A stretch of DNA of 64,000 nucleotides from the NCBI GenBank assembly GCA_963675135.1, contig OY776120.1, forward strand, positions 10,382,001-10,446,000, written 5' to 3'. The position numbers and the translations under genes are program-made. Under the pieces are notes generated by a model. The model was given only the letters and a program-made list of their open reading frames with translations. It made no database searches and had not been told where the DNA came from. The stretch's first letter is position 1. Every line of letters begins with the position of its first letter. The DNA is from Galeopsis tetrahit (taxonomy: Eukaryota > Streptophyta > Magnoliopsida > Lamiales > Lamiaceae). Of the stretch, positions 24,130 through 34,623 are shown piece by piece.

Positions 24130-25311
24130 ATCGATAAATTGACTTACCATGTTAGGAATCGTCGTTTGATAAGTCTTGATTATATCCTCAATATAACAAC
24201 ATACAAAATGTCCACAATGATAACTATCACGTTGGCTCGGAACCTGTTATATATAATTAGCAATTATAAGTATGCATTAATAGTACTATTATGATTATTT
24301 TCTATTAATTTGATAACTTACTAAATTAAATTTCCTTAACATCTATCCAGCTCACTCTATTGAAAGTAGATCTTGAGACTAGATTGTGAAGGCGACTTCG
24401 ATACATCGTCATCACACTATTATTATTATAATAAGAAGAAACAAATAGATTAAATATGTATAATTTAAAAAGTAATTAAAACAAATCATTATATTAGAAT
24501 ATTAAAAATGAACTTACGCTTCCATGTATGACATGAGATCGGGACGATTTGCAACCACCCCATCCAAAGTTGGGTCCATAAAAAAGACACTTAATGTCTT
24601 CATATTTATGGCAACCAACACCCAATGGCTCCTATATTATATTAAGAATATATATTTAAATTAACTGCAAATGTGCAAATAACATATTATGCATACAAAT
24701 TTTAACGAAATGTTTATTGTACTCACCCCACATTTGTTGGCTAAAAAATGAGATGTTCCCTCCCAGTATGACTCAGCATATGTTCGACTACCCCCTCCAT
24801 GCCCTGTGCCCTATCACTCAGTATGCAAGACACTTGGGGGGAGATGAAGGAATACAATCCACATGCTCGGTTATCTCTAGAGAGATATACCTCACCCAAA
24901 TATCTTTAACCAACATATATACGCTAATTAAAATTTAAAAAGAAAATTAAACTGTATAGAAAGTAAATACTGATAATTAATAAACACATACTTGAGGTAG
25001 AAGGCTATGGTGGTTGCACTCAACCACTGGTCGTTCAAGACTTCAAGGACATTTTCCGCACCGATGAATTCCTCAAAAAAATACTTGTGAAAGTAAGAAG
25101 TCATCGGAACTGTGATGGTATCGAAAGCACCGGACTGCACCTTCGTGCTCACCATATTCTGTACGGCAGGGCCGTGATCTAAGTGTCCAGGCAATGGATA
25201 ACCAAGTACGCGTGCCCGAATACCCACGTCCCTCGTTCTCTCCATCCGACTATCTACGACATCTCTTGATTTCTGTTTAGGCTTTTGTCGTGGAGATAGT
25301 TCTACAATCAA
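24130..25311 (-). CDS. Ulp1-like C48 cysteine protease domain (CACTA-B cargo)
   Basis: Several minus-strand exons read as the C-terminal catalytic domain of a SUMO/Ulp1-type protease. One exon (about 24620-24510) holds HWVLVAINMKTLSVFFMDPT with the catalytic His and Asp. The next (about 24250-24150) holds VPSQRDSYHCGHFVCCYIED with the oxyanion Gln and catalytic Cys. Upstream exons (25311-24990) include DQWLSATTIAFYLKYVF. Ulp1 domains are known passengers of plant CACTA and Mutator elements, where they follow TNPA/DUF8039-like segments as here. Family enzymes cleave SUMO from proteins in the nucleus; whether this copy does is unknown. The exon near 24900-24720 needs a frame break (stop in the LIF*PTNVG reading), so it may be damaged. 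Confidence 0.7.
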
Positions 25312-25370
25312 TTTGCAACATTATTTAGAATGATATATAAGATAATAAATTTTAATAACATATATTTTAC

Positions 25371-27247
25371 CTTTGCGGTGTGCGAGACCAAGTGTCTCGG
25401 CCATTCAATGAAGAATGAAGTGTCCGACCGCTGTTCCGACTGTGACAACATCATCTACTGGTTTCGGCAAGGGTGAATCTAATTCTTCGTCTATGGGTAC
25501 TTCTAGTGTGACCCTCACGAAACCAGGAGTGAGTGGACAACCATGAATCATTTGATGGGAGTTGTTGTGCAACGATCCCGTGGCCACCAACCGAAGAGGA
25601 TCCTCCAAATAAAGGTAGCAAAAGGTCGTTGGCTGTTTGAATAAGATATTTGTTAGAAATTTTTAATACACTACTCTTTAATTAAAACAAAGGCGAGACA
25701 TGCACATTTTGATACCTGAGAGATGTTTTGAAGTGCCTCAATAAAGTCGTCTCCACCATCAGCCGAAAACCTAGCATCAGCGACACTATTCTCACAGCTT
25801 GCTCCACTCGACGACAATCTGTGACTAGATTTTTTCTCGGACCTTATAGTCTCCATTTCTCTAGTCAACTTGGCAACCTGTTCTGAAAGTATACCCACCA
25901 TATTCATGGCTTGAAGGGCAGGTGTCATAGTTAACGAGGTCTTCGTCACGCCATATCCCTAGCTCCGAAAGCGGCCGGGATGCTCCTGACGACCTACAAC
26001 CCGTCCATACAAATCATCAGTGCCGATGACGCGGATGTCGTCGGGTGTCATGGTCTGAGATATGCGCTCCTAAATCACAAAAAAAATATCATTTAATTAT
26101 TTGTTTAGAAATAATAGTTTGTAATTGAAAGATAAATTAATGGATAGATTACCGCTTCTTCGATGATCCGCTGTGCACTGGAATCGGGAATACGCCCATC
26201 TCGAGTCTTTCTTGTAGCCTGAAATAACTCGAAACGGGTAACAAGAGGCGCACTCTATCCCGATTTCCTTCTTTCTTCCTTCTACAATAGTGATGAAAGT
26301 GTCACTTTATTATATATATTAAAAGTGAACATATAAAAAATAATTAAAAGTTAGAATTCTGATCTCACAATATTTTCGCTTATGCGTGCATATCCTTTGT
26401 TAGATCCACGATATCGAGCCTCCATCTTCTTGGCTTGTTTGCGATTTTGATGACTTTGCCTCTACAGTGTAATATAAATACGATAAACACTGAAAAGCAT
26501 AGGACATAAGGAATTGAGGAAAATGACATTGATCAATTTTACCTGAAAATCTTCATCCATAGCTCTACGAATAAAGTCCTCCCAATACGGGGCCACCATA
26601 GGGTTATTCTGATACTGCTCAGGCGGAGTAGCCGAGTAAAGTCCGGTTTCCGGATCTAGTGCGTTATTTCTCAACCAAGCCCGAAAATTCTTGGCCAGTA
26701 CTCCAGCTTGCGACAGTATAGACTTCTTGTTCGAATGGTCAAGACCGACGAATGTAGTCTATACGCATATAACATGACAATTTAGTAAATTTAGTAATTA
26801 TACAACAACTTTCAATAAGCATATAATTAACATACCGTCAGTTCGTCCCATAATCTGTCCTTCAAAGGAGCTATTTGGTTGCTGCGCCAGTCCTTGGATG
26901 GCAGCACGATAGGGACCACTCTCCTGACTATAGCTCCAAGGAAGAAGGAGAACTTCTCACTCTCTTTTCCTATGGGCTGTCCATACTCATTGAACGTCAC
27001 CTGCAATAACATAGTATTTAATTAGGTTCAACGATCAAACAATGTAATTACAATTTCAACTATTCAATTGTAATAAAATTACCTTAGGCATTTTCCCATG
27101 GCTACGAGCCCTCTTAATAGAAGACATCGTCACTATGCCTCTGGCGCGCTTCTCCCCAGAGCTGCTACTGGTGGGAGCATTAGTGACACCCTCTCTCAAA
27201 TCATCATACTCTTCATCAGAATCTCCAGGATGTTCCAAAAAAGACAT
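25371..27247 (-). CDS. TNPA-like/DUF8039 multi-exon gene of CACTA-B
   Basis: Start ATG at 27247-27245 (MSFLEHPGDSDEEYDD). Exons inferred from GT..AG borders are 27247-27083, 27000-26836 (VTFNEYGQPIGKESEKFS), 26758-26543 (a run ending YWEDFIRRAMDEDF), then shorter basic exons near 26460, 26220 and 26070, an exon with a Leu-heptad region (25949-25714), and 25634-25371 reading VATGSLHNNSHQMIHGCPL then VDDVVTVGTAVGHFILH, which fits DUF8039. This is the usual second gene of plant CACTA elements, a DNA-binding partner of the transposase, and it probably continues into the Ulp1 exons downstream as one protein. The join near 25960 is uncertain because one reading meets a stop there. Confidence 0.65.
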
Positions 27248-30200
27248 GATCCTGTAAAGTAGAAGAAACAACATTTAATAAACAAAAAACAAACAATAAT
27301 CAATAAAGCAGAAGAAATAACATCCAATAAAGCAGAAGAAACAACATTCAATAAAGCAGGAGAAACAACATTCAATAAATTCGTACATTTCTTTTTAGCA
27401 CTTGTTTTTCTTTTTCTTTTTTTGGTTGACTTTTCTCGTTCATGACCATGAATGTTAACAAGATCCGGATTACAATATTCATCCTCATCTCTAATTATTC
27501 TCTGGTACGGGCGTAGATTTGCAGGATCATCGAAAGAGAGTACAGGATGAGTGAAGTTCTGAAAATGATCATCTTCATCGACGTGGTCGCTATTCTGGTA
27601 ACTATTGTTCAATTTGTTTGACATAACCACAATGGACCATTTCTTATTAACTGGGTCGGGGACATAGAAAATTTTTTGAGCTTGACTGGCCATTATGTAA
27701 GGGTCATCTCTGTATCCCACATTCTTCAAATCAACGCGTACGATCCCAGAACTTTCAACTTGGACCCCGTTAGGGATCCTCACCCAACTACACTTGAAGA
27801 TTGGTTAGCGGTGAACAACATATTCGAGTTCTAAAATGTTGACAATCTGTCCAAAGTAAGTAGTCGATTGATCCCCTGCAGTTGCAGTAATGGACACCCC
27901 ACTATTCTGCATTGTACTTGTGGCATCATGATCTCTGGTATAAAATGTGTATCCGTTAATAAGATAACACTTGTATGAATACACATGTCTATCAGGCATT
28001 CTGGATCACCACTTAACTCTTTCTGTCACTGAATCTTTATCCTGTGACAACATACTTCGTACATGACCGTTGAACCAGTCAACAAACGTTCGGTTGTGCT
28101 CAATTTCAATCCATGATCTATCTCTGGTGGGAAATGTCTCAGCAAGTGCTTGCATGTGCAAGTCAATAAAAGGAAGCACGTCGACCGTGTTATGAAGTAC
28201 GCACAAGTGCATTCGTATTAGTTCCTCCATACTAACACTTACATGTCGACCACCAGTAATGCCTTCACCATCCATTCTATTGGTGTGCCGGGTAATTGGA
28301 AGTACAATTGCATCGACATTCGGAATAAATTCAGACCAGTACTCAACTGCTTCTTCTACTAAATAGCGTTCTGCAATGCATCCCTCCGGATTGGACATAT
28401 TCATCACATATCCTTTGAGCACTTTCATATATCTCTCTACACCATACATCCATCGCATACGAGCATGACCACACATCCTTGTCTCGTGTACCAAATGAAC
28501 GGTTAGATGAACCATTATATCAAAAAATGATGGAGGAAAATACATCTCAAGCTCACAAAGCGTCCCCACAATCTGTCTCTGAAAACCAACCAATTTTCTA
28601 GGATCTATGACCTTGCTACTCATTGCCTTGAAGAACCAACATAACTTTGTTATGGTTATGCGCACATTTTCAGGCAAGATAAAACGTATTGCAATTGGCA
28701 AGAAAGTCTCCATGATAACATTATAGTCATGCGATTTCAGATTCATCAGTCTCATGCCATCATCTGATACAAGTCTCTGTATGTTGGACGAATAACCCTC
28801 CGGTACTTTCACATCCTTCAGTGTCTGAAGTAACTATTTTCTCTCATTGTTGGACAAGGTGTGTGCAGCAGGAGGTAAGAACGGTTTGCCCTTTTCTCTA
28901 GGCACAGGTGTTAGTTCTAATCTTATTCCCATATCAATCATATCCATTCTTGCATTGTAACCATCCTTGGACTTCTTATCAGCTAGCAGAGTATTGAGCA
29001 AGCTGGCACAAACGTTCTTCTCAACGTGCATTAGATCAATGAAGTGTCTAACATACAACTCTTTCCAATAGGGCAATTCAAAGAAAATTATTTCCCTCTT
29101 CCAACCACTAGTGGGGACACTTTTTTTGAAGCTCTTTCCGTATTGTGTTTTGATATTCTTCATCTCATCCAATACATCCGAACCTGACAATAAACGTGGT
29201 GCTCCATTTGTCTCGATTGTGCCATCGAATGCATCAGCCATTCTTCTGTACTTGTGCGTTGGTTCCAACCACCTCCTATGTCCCATATAAACGGTCTTCC
29301 TAGAATGACTCAATCGAATGTGATGTGTCTTCTTGGTACAACAAGGACATGAATCGGCCCCCTTCACACTATATCCAGATAGATTCCCGTAAGCAGGAAA
29401 GTCATTGATAGTTCCAAACAACATTGCCTTCAACTTGAAATTCTCCTTTCTACAAGCATCATACACATCGACACCCTCATCCCACAGGAGCTTCAAGTCT
29501 TCTATCAAAGGAGCCAGATATACATCTATGTCGTTACCAGGTTGTTTGGGTCCCGATATCAACATAGACAACATCATGTAAGTGCGCTTCATGCACAACT
29601 CGGGTGAAAGGTTATAAACTAACAGAATCACTGGCCATGTACTGTGGTTGGTACTTTGAATACCGAACGGATTCATTTCGTCAGTTGAGAGTGCAAGACG
29701 CAAGTGTCGTGGCTCGTTGCTAAATTCTAGATGCTTGACATCGAATGTCTTCCACTGGGGTGAATCAGCAGGGTGTCTTAGCATTCCATCTTTGATCCTA
29801 TCATCATGATGCCAAGTTAAATTTCTAGCATCCACAGCGCTACTATACATTCTCCTTAATCTTGGTATTATTGGAAAGTACCACATCACCTTCGCGGGAG
29901 ATTTATTTTTCTTATATCGCTTCTTCCCACACTTGGGACATTCATCGAGGTCTGCATACTCCTTCCGAAATAAGATACACTCATCCGGACAAGCATGAAT
30001 TTTCTGATGTGTTAACTCGATGGACTTGAGCATTTGTTTAGCATCATATGCTCTCTTAGGCAGTACATTTTCATCAGGCAATAGACCACTAATTGCTTCT
30101 AGCATACTTGTGAAGCACGCATCAGATAACTCGTGAGTTGCTTTTAAGTTCAACAATATCAACACAGCTGACAGTTTTGTTGCCTTCGTACACCCGGGCC

Positions 30201-30606
30201 AAAGGGGTAATCCAGATGAATCCCTTAACTGCTCTGACATGTACGGGTGATCTAGCAGATCATCGTCATCCCCACTCGATGTATCAACAGTAGGTACATC
30301 TTCTAAACTATCTGCATCCACTGTATTTTCAAACCTAAAGTCAGTTTTTAGGTTGCTTGAGCTACATCCATCTCTTGTCTCACCATGAAATGTCCAAACG
30401 GTATATGCTTTATCAATACCGTGAATCATCAAGTGGGTGAACAAATTTCTTCGACCTCTAACAGTTTTTCCATTCATACATTTCCAACAAGGACATGGAA
30501 TGTACTGATCGTCGGTGCAGTGTCTAATTGCATGATTACAAAACTCTTCCACCCCATTCCTATACTCCTCTGATAATCGATCGGCTCGAACCCACTTTCG
30601 ATCCAT
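27196..30606 (-). pseudogene. CACTA-B transposase (TNP2/TNPD), three in-frame stops
   Basis: A single reading frame runs from ATG 30606 to 27196, interrupted only by TAG (28836-28834), TGA (28008-28006) and TAA (27807-27805), with no frameshift. Domains in order: transposase-associated domain (MDRKWVRADRLSEEYRNGV, CPCWKC), tnp2 (CPKCGKKRYKK, LALSTDEMNPFGIQSTNHST, DFPAYGNLSGYSVKGADSCP, DLMHVEKNVCASLLNTLL), DUF4218 (FPPSFFDIMVHLTVHLV, RWMYGVERYMKVLKGY) and DUF4216 (GYTFYTRDHDATSTMQNSGV, DDPYIMASQAQKIFYVPD). The protein tail ends in KKRKRK, and the final 3' part runs into a small tandem repeat (27290-27385). It is full length for the family but disabled by stops. Confidence 0.92.
27290..27385. 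repeat. Short tandem repeat after the CACTA-B transposase
   Basis: Four copies of roughly 27 bp: AATAAAGCAGAAGAAACAAC with small changes. The frame reads through it as repeated LLNVVS/ALL, which is unlikely to be real protein. Confidence 0.8.
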
Positions 30607-31513
30607 ATAGAACTATAGATGCCTATAGGAAACACAATATGAAGTGTTTCTAAAGACAATTAATGTATCCTAATGTATTAAACCTAAGAGTATTAATTAA
30701 ACTTAAAAAAATAATCGAGTCAAGTCTAACGAACCTAAAAAAATAATATATGGGAGGAGGAGAAGATAATTTCTCGTCTGAAGTTGTTGGTTACACAAAA
30801 TGATATCTCAGTGTTGGATTAAGAGGGTGTTTGGCTCAACTTATTTTAAATTGCTTATAAGCTATAACATCTTATAAGCTCTTAAAACAACTTATAAGCT
30901 GTAATTTTTAAGTAGCTTATAAGTTATAAAAGTGTTTGGCTAATGGAACTTATAAGTTCTTATACAATCTTATAAGATGATGATGTGTTTGGCATTATAA
31001 GCTATTTTTAGTATTGTAATTACCAAAAAGGACATGTTTACTCCATGTTTTTGTTAATGCAATTTTTTTTAAACAAAATCTGTTGTTAACGCAATAATTT
31101 TAGATAGTCTTTTAATTTTTTCTTTTCTCGAAAAATGCAAATAGTTTTTTTTTTTTAAAATAAAATTTGTTAACGCAACTTTTTTTGAATTTATTATCAT
31201 TCTTGTTTTTTTTAATAAATACTACTAAACAATTTAAAATCTAATCTTTTAATTTTTTAAATTTGGATTTTTTTTGTTACTACTTAACAAAATCTTAAAA
31301 TATAAATTCAAATTTGATTTTTTTATTTTATCTAAACCAAAATAATAATTAAAAAAAAGCAAAAACTATTTACTTTGATTAAAATAGTGTTAAAAATATA
31401 TTAAATTCAACAAAAAAAATCTTTACAACACCCAAGCACATAAACTTTGTTAAACAAAATTCTTCAAATACTAAATAATAATTACCATCACCTATTAATC
31501 GAATTCAAGATTA

Positions 31514-31726
31514 TCAACTTTGCTTAGCAATTTCCACAACAATTGAATCTCGCACTGCCATCCAGTAGGTGTTCTGATGACCAATTACGTCTTCTACATT
31601 AGAAGCTCCCACAGATGTTCCAACATGCTCAACATTTGGCTCATAATCTGCTGTAAAATATTTGAGCAAATATTGTACTGTCACCCGATTATCAACATGA
31701 ACAGGCCAGCATTTTACCTTGATCAA
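31514..31726 (-). pseudogene. Unrecognised captured exon
   Basis: Minus-strand sequence with a good acceptor (TTTTACAG at about 31660) followed by ADYEPNVEHVGTSVGASN, VEDVIGHQNTYWMAVRDSIV and a TGA near the end of the open frame. Codon-like texture and the splice signal suggest the last exon of a host gene. I do not recognise the family. It lies 3' of the leucine aminopeptidase exon on the same strand. Confidence 0.4.
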
Positions 31727-32422
31727 ATGGAGTTGCTGGTCTTGAATTTGATGACTGCGTAGTAAAATCTCCAGCTAAATTCTATTACCTGCTGATGCGT
31801 TAACACAGACCCTTACCTGGACGGATAAGCTTCACGGAAAGAAACAGAAGAAGCAATAATCATTACGCGGCCAAAGTAAAGGCATGCTATTTACATCAGT
31901 TATCATTTAATCAGGTCACGGCAGAAAGCTCTAACATGAAAACATAATACAGTAAGTCATGATGTTACTCCCTTTATATCCAAATAAGCACTAACCATAT
32001 ATTACCATTTGCTAATTGCAGCAAGAATCAATCATATATTCATATCCCCCAAATATCAATTTATGATACTCATTTAGAAGAAAGCAATATACACTTGGAT
32101 TACCGAAAATTCACCTATTCCACCACTTGATACAATTCAACAAGTCATGCATAGAATGTTTGTCTCCAGAGGTAATATATGGTTGTCATCAAAAGTACCC
32201 AACAAAGCTCCGGCAGCATTTAGAAATTCAATAAAATGTCCAAAAATCAATTACTTTGGAGTTCTGTAAACAATCAGAAACTTGGGGTATTTCAAATCCA
32301 AGACAGCAATGATGAAAATTCAATATTGAATAAAATTAAACTCAAATTGCTTTGAATGGACACACAACAAACAAATGTAAAAGGGTTAATTCAAATATCT
32401 GGATCACACATATGAAACTAAC
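31727..32422. other. Probable intron and spacer of captured gene pieces
   Basis: AT-rich sequence between the unrecognised exon and the aminopeptidase exon, with no open frame of note. The first bases after the aminopeptidase exon (GTTAGT on the minus strand) look like the start of its native intron. Confidence 0.4.
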
Positions 32423-32837
32423 CTGTAGCTATGGCTGAAGCAGCACTCGGCTTCGATTATGCAGGGACTCCTTCAGCAGAAGCAAGAGTGATGGCAACAT
32501 TACTTGCATGAGCAGACTTGGCTGCTGCAGCTACAGCCTCGCCAAAACTACGATACGTCACAACTGGCGAGGCAGCTGATCCAAGCCCAATTAAACTGAC
32601 TCTTTTAGAACCAAGCCCCGAAAGCCTAAGAACCGTCGATTGTCCCGCCTTTCCGGTAAAATCCTCCTCAGATGAGACTTCAGATAATAGTCCACCTAAC
32701 TTTATATCTAGCTTCTGAAGAACTGCATTCTTGAACTTGGAGTTTTCATCTTTCACCAAGTCCTTTTCTGTGACCCCAACAGCAAGAATGTCCCCCTTCC
32801 ATTCAGCCAAATCAACTTCTTTTGCAGCAAATGAGAT
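32423..32837 (-). pseudogene. LAP: Leucine aminopeptidase exon fragment (M17 N-terminal domain)
   Basis: One exon bounded by an acceptor (GTTAG|ATCTCA) and a donor (ACAG|GTTAGT). It reads ISFAAKEVDLAEWKGDILAV, then FTGKAGQSTVLRLSGLGSKR, VSLIGLGSAASPV and SNVAITLASAEGVPA, a stop, then SKPSAASAIATG. This is the N-terminal non-catalytic domain of plant M17 leucine aminopeptidases (plastid and cytosolic LAP2 type). The metal-binding catalytic domain is absent. An in-frame TAA (32459-32457) stands where relatives usually have Glu. With only one exon inside a TIR-bounded element, this is a captured fragment and not a gene in its own place. Confidence 0.85.
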
Positions 32838-33140
32838 CTAACATCATCCCACAAATATACATCAATTTACTTATCCAGAATCAATTATAGTGACATAAAG
32901 CAGAAACCCTTTTCATGTATACAGTGAAACCATAAGCCTTGCAATTTCACATTTCCATGTAAGATTTGTTTACAAGATTGAAGAAGGTGATAGATGTTAC
33001 TTATATATAGCGCAAAGTACTCAAAAAAATCTGATCAACAAAAGTCTCCAAAAAGAGATTAATTTAGATCCAATATTAGTAGTAAATTAATAGACACATA
33101 TATATAAATTATCTTTCACCTTATGTTACTTCTCTCATTT
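32838..33140. other. Intron-like sequence upstream of the LAP exon
   Basis: AT-rich sequence leading into the aminopeptidase acceptor; no coding signal. It ends at the Sirevirus target site. Confidence 0.45.
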
Positions 33141-33145
33141 ATTTG

Positions 33146-34424
33146 TGTTGGGATATGAATCCTAGAACAAGTCCTAAATGATGAATAAAAGATAAAAGAT
33201 AAAGTTTTGATAAGCCAAAAGAAGACTTGAATATTTTCTAAGTGTTGACTAATCTAGTCTAGTTGAGTTGGAGTCATCTTGTACAGATCAGTAGAATTCA
33301 AAAGACAAGTACAGTTTAAAAGAAAAGTATTCAAATGATAAGTACGATTTATAAGTACTTCATATATGTTAGATTGTTACTGAGCTATTTAAATGATGTA
33401 TAGAGCTCATGATGATTTTTATATGTAATAGATTAGATTTTGTGTATAGTTTATAAGTTGACTAAGCTTGTATTATAAAAGCTTAAAGTAATGTAATAGT
33501 CTTGGTAAGATTAGTATAGTCTACTTTACTGTTTGAAGAAGGAAGATCAGACAAGAAGAGTCGAAGTCTACTACTCAAGATAAGAAGACTACACAAGACA
33601 AGTCAACTTGAAGTTAGTTACAAATACGCGTGAAGAGATAAAGATATAGAAGTTAGTTATGGAATAACTAATTCATAACAGAAACGCGTGGATTGATAAG
33701 AAGATTCAGTTGAAGGTAGTTATCAAGAAAAGTTGGTTACAACTTACTAAGTTCTTGAAGATTGAAGTCTATAAATACTTCATGATGGTGATTAATTGAA
33801 AAATACTATACACTGACGTTCATACTCAAGTGAAGCATTATCAAAGATATATTTGAAGTTTACTCTCAGAGATAGATTGAAGTTCAGAAAGATAGCCAGA
33901 AGACAAGTGAAGAATTCAGAAGGCTACTACTGAAGAACAGAGAAGTTTTTAGTTTTTGTTTGTTATTTTCAAGGTGCTAGATACTTGTAAAATTTCTAGT
34001 AAGATCGTAGACGTATCTGGAGGTATAGTCTGTTGAAGATCTAAGTCTTCTTCTTGGGACTTTAAAGACAGGAACATACACTTGTACTCGATTGGAAGAG
34101 TTTAGTGGAAACATCACAACTGGGTTTGTGAGAGTGGATGTAGATAAGTTGTCGAACCACTATAAATCTTGTGTTTGATTTACTTTACAGTTTTGATTGT
34201 TTAAATTGCTTAATTGGTTTAACTACTTAACTGATCTAGACTAGTTGAGTATAGAACAGAGTTCTCGAAAATAAGTTGAGTATAATCTTGAATTGGGCTC
34301 ATTGATAATTTCGTATTCCGCATATTGTACTTTGATATTTCGAAAGAATTTTGAAAAGTCTATTCACCCCCCTCTAGACATTTTCACTAGCTTACTCGTT
34401 ATTAACTCAACTTTGGGACCAACA
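33146..34424 (+). repeat. Sirevirus 5' LTR
   Basis: 1279 bp with TGTTGGGA ... GGGACCAACA ends. It would contain the element promoter: a TATAAATACTTC word lies near 33770 and matches a TATA box followed by the transcribed R region. A 63-codon ORF at its 3' end recurs in the other LTR and is not a gene. Confidence 0.97.
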
Positions 34425-34426
34425 AG

Positions 34427-34438
34427 TGGTATCAGAGC
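34427..34438 (+). promoter_or_regulatory. Primer binding site, initiator tRNA-Met
   Basis: TGGTATCAGAGC, exact to the plant iMet 3' end complement, two bases after the LTR. Confidence 0.93.
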
Positions 34439-34623
34439 AGTAGTTTACGAACTGCTGTTTCTTGATAACCGACTCAAGACTTAGGGTGAAGTCTTGGTCC
34501 TTGACTGTTCTTGTATAGGTGTTCTTGATCATATTCTTGTATCATCTGTTTTTCGTGCTCCCTGTTCTTGACTTATCTGTTGTTCTTGATCATAACTCTA
34601 CTTAGCACTTATTTCTTGAAATC

